Source: a virus
Length of the DNA stretch: 64,000 nucleotides
Reading direction: 5' to 3' (one strand)
Virus record (IMG/VR): IMGVR_UViG_3300049845_000291
Span: 62,001 to 126,000 of that record
In this document: positions 63,712 to 64,000 of the stretch, piece after piece
Numbering within the stretch: the first letter of the stretch is position 1
How the letters are laid out: every line of letters starts with the position of its first letter
Made by a program: the position numbers and the translations under genes
The notes under the pieces: generated by a model
Told to the model about the DNA's origin: nothing
The model's database searches: none
Seen by the model: the letters and a program-made list of their open reading frames with translations, nothing else

Positions 63712-63950
63712 CAGATGGCCCGAATTTCGGCGATGAAGGTGTCAGCCCCAGTGTCGCCACTAAAGAGCCATTCTACCTCCTTCATCACCAGTGCCATTTC
63801 ACGCGCGCGGCTCACGATCACCTCGAGTTCCTCGAGCACCTCAGGGCCGAAGTCCTGAACCCACTCCTTGTCGCCACGTAGGTCGCGTTCCAGCTCGTCT
63901 GCGAACTGGTGCACGCGCATGTACGCGTAATCAAAGTGCCCACCGCTCAT
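63711..63950 (-). CDS. conserved small phage protein, MSGGHFDY family (79 aa)
   Basis: MSGGHFDYAYMRVHQFADEL, a start common to small proteins in many phages, followed by a helix EVLEELEVIVSRAREMALVM. ATG 63950 has AAGGGGC upstream. Function unknown; co-transcribed with the DinG-like helicase. Confidence 0.82.
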   Translation of the reverse strand: MSGGHFDYAYMRVHQFADELERDLRGDKEWVQDFGPEVLEELEVIVSRAREMALVMKEVEWLFSGDTGADTFIAEIRAI

Positions 63951-63965
63951 GAAAGCCCCTTGTGC

Positions 63966-63971
63966 TAAATA
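63966..63971 (+). promoter_or_regulatory. late promoter (TAAATA), plus strand
   Basis: GTGCTAAATAGGCC near the window end, reading rightwards out of it; it shares its gap with the minus-strand early gene at 63950. Confidence 0.6.
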
Positions 63972-64000
63972 GGCCATAATCTATATGACCGTCACTATGA

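Noticed and set aside
1-64000. tRNA or rRNA genes
   Set aside because: No cloverleaf with GTTCRANYC-type arm, CCA end or rRNA core sequence was noticed; by-eye inspection could miss one, and tRNAscan-SE would settle it.

Overview
This 64 kb window is the genome of a large, lytic, T4-related myovirus. Almost every base is coding, genes overlap by 1-4 nt (ATGA, TGATG, GTGA), and most run on the minus strand. Marker homologues are DsbA (late-transcription DNA-binding protein), RNA ligase 1, type II topoisomerase subunits gp39 and gp52, a beta-glucosyltransferase-like protein, thymidylate synthase, PhoH, and a dispersed T4-like late -10 motif (TAAATA). The GC-rich coding bias and frequent host-type -10 boxes suggest a proteobacterial host; the host cannot be named from this sequence. 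I saw no tRNA, rRNA, CRISPR array or integrase.

Layout. 0-9 kb: dsbA, a late virion-type protein, a GIY-YIG homing endonuclease, a cyclic-phosphate-processing receiver domain (cREC) protein, a DnaQ-like exonuclease, a P-loop kinase, and several small late plus-strand genes. 9-14 kb: a MoxR-type AAA+ ATPase, a HExxH/VWA-like protein and a second AAA ATPase. 14-16 kb: a second GIY-YIG-like nuclease and a membrane-anchored HNH nuclease. 16-31 kb: the virion block, with a 1034-aa PKD-domain protein, repeat-rich fibre proteins, a papain-like amidase and most of the late promoters; phoH and RNA ligase 1 sit inside it. 31-36 kb: macro domain, thymidylate synthase, Tpt1/KptA, a SLOG-type protein and DnaJ. 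36-41 kb: topoisomerase II. 41-46 kb: an Fpg/Nei glycosylase, a fused nucleotidyltransferase-kinase, and a KdsD-like sugar-phosphate isomerase. 46-50 kb: mostly unknown small genes. 50-64 kb: a UvrD-like helicase, methyltransferase, deoxyribosyltransferase-like enzyme, guanylate kinase-like enzyme, beta-glucosyltransferase homologue, dNMP kinase-like protein, AAA+ ATPase and an XPD/DinG-like helicase.

Three regulatory systems can be read. (1) T4-like late promoters (TAAATA, 13 listed, usually within 20-60 nt of a start codon) serve virion and small late genes on both strands. (2) Host-like -10 boxes sit only 5-7 nt before the ATG of about a dozen minus-strand genes that lack a good Shine-Dalgarno, predicting leaderless early mRNAs; five of them share a TTACA(A/G) -35 element at 18-19 nt. 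(3) A TGTAACG/CGTTACA heptamer, often paired, recurs in promoter gaps and may be an operator or the -35 signature.

Functionally, the genes suggest takeover of the nucleotide pool and DNA modification (TS, dNMP kinases, deoxyribosyltransferase, BGT homologue), a dispersed RNA-repair/ADP-ribose set (Rnl1, KptA, macro, cREC, SLOG) that could counter RNA- or NAD-targeting defences, and a sugar-phosphate/nucleotidyltransferase module with unusual hairpin control. Functions are from motif recognition by eye; no database search was run.
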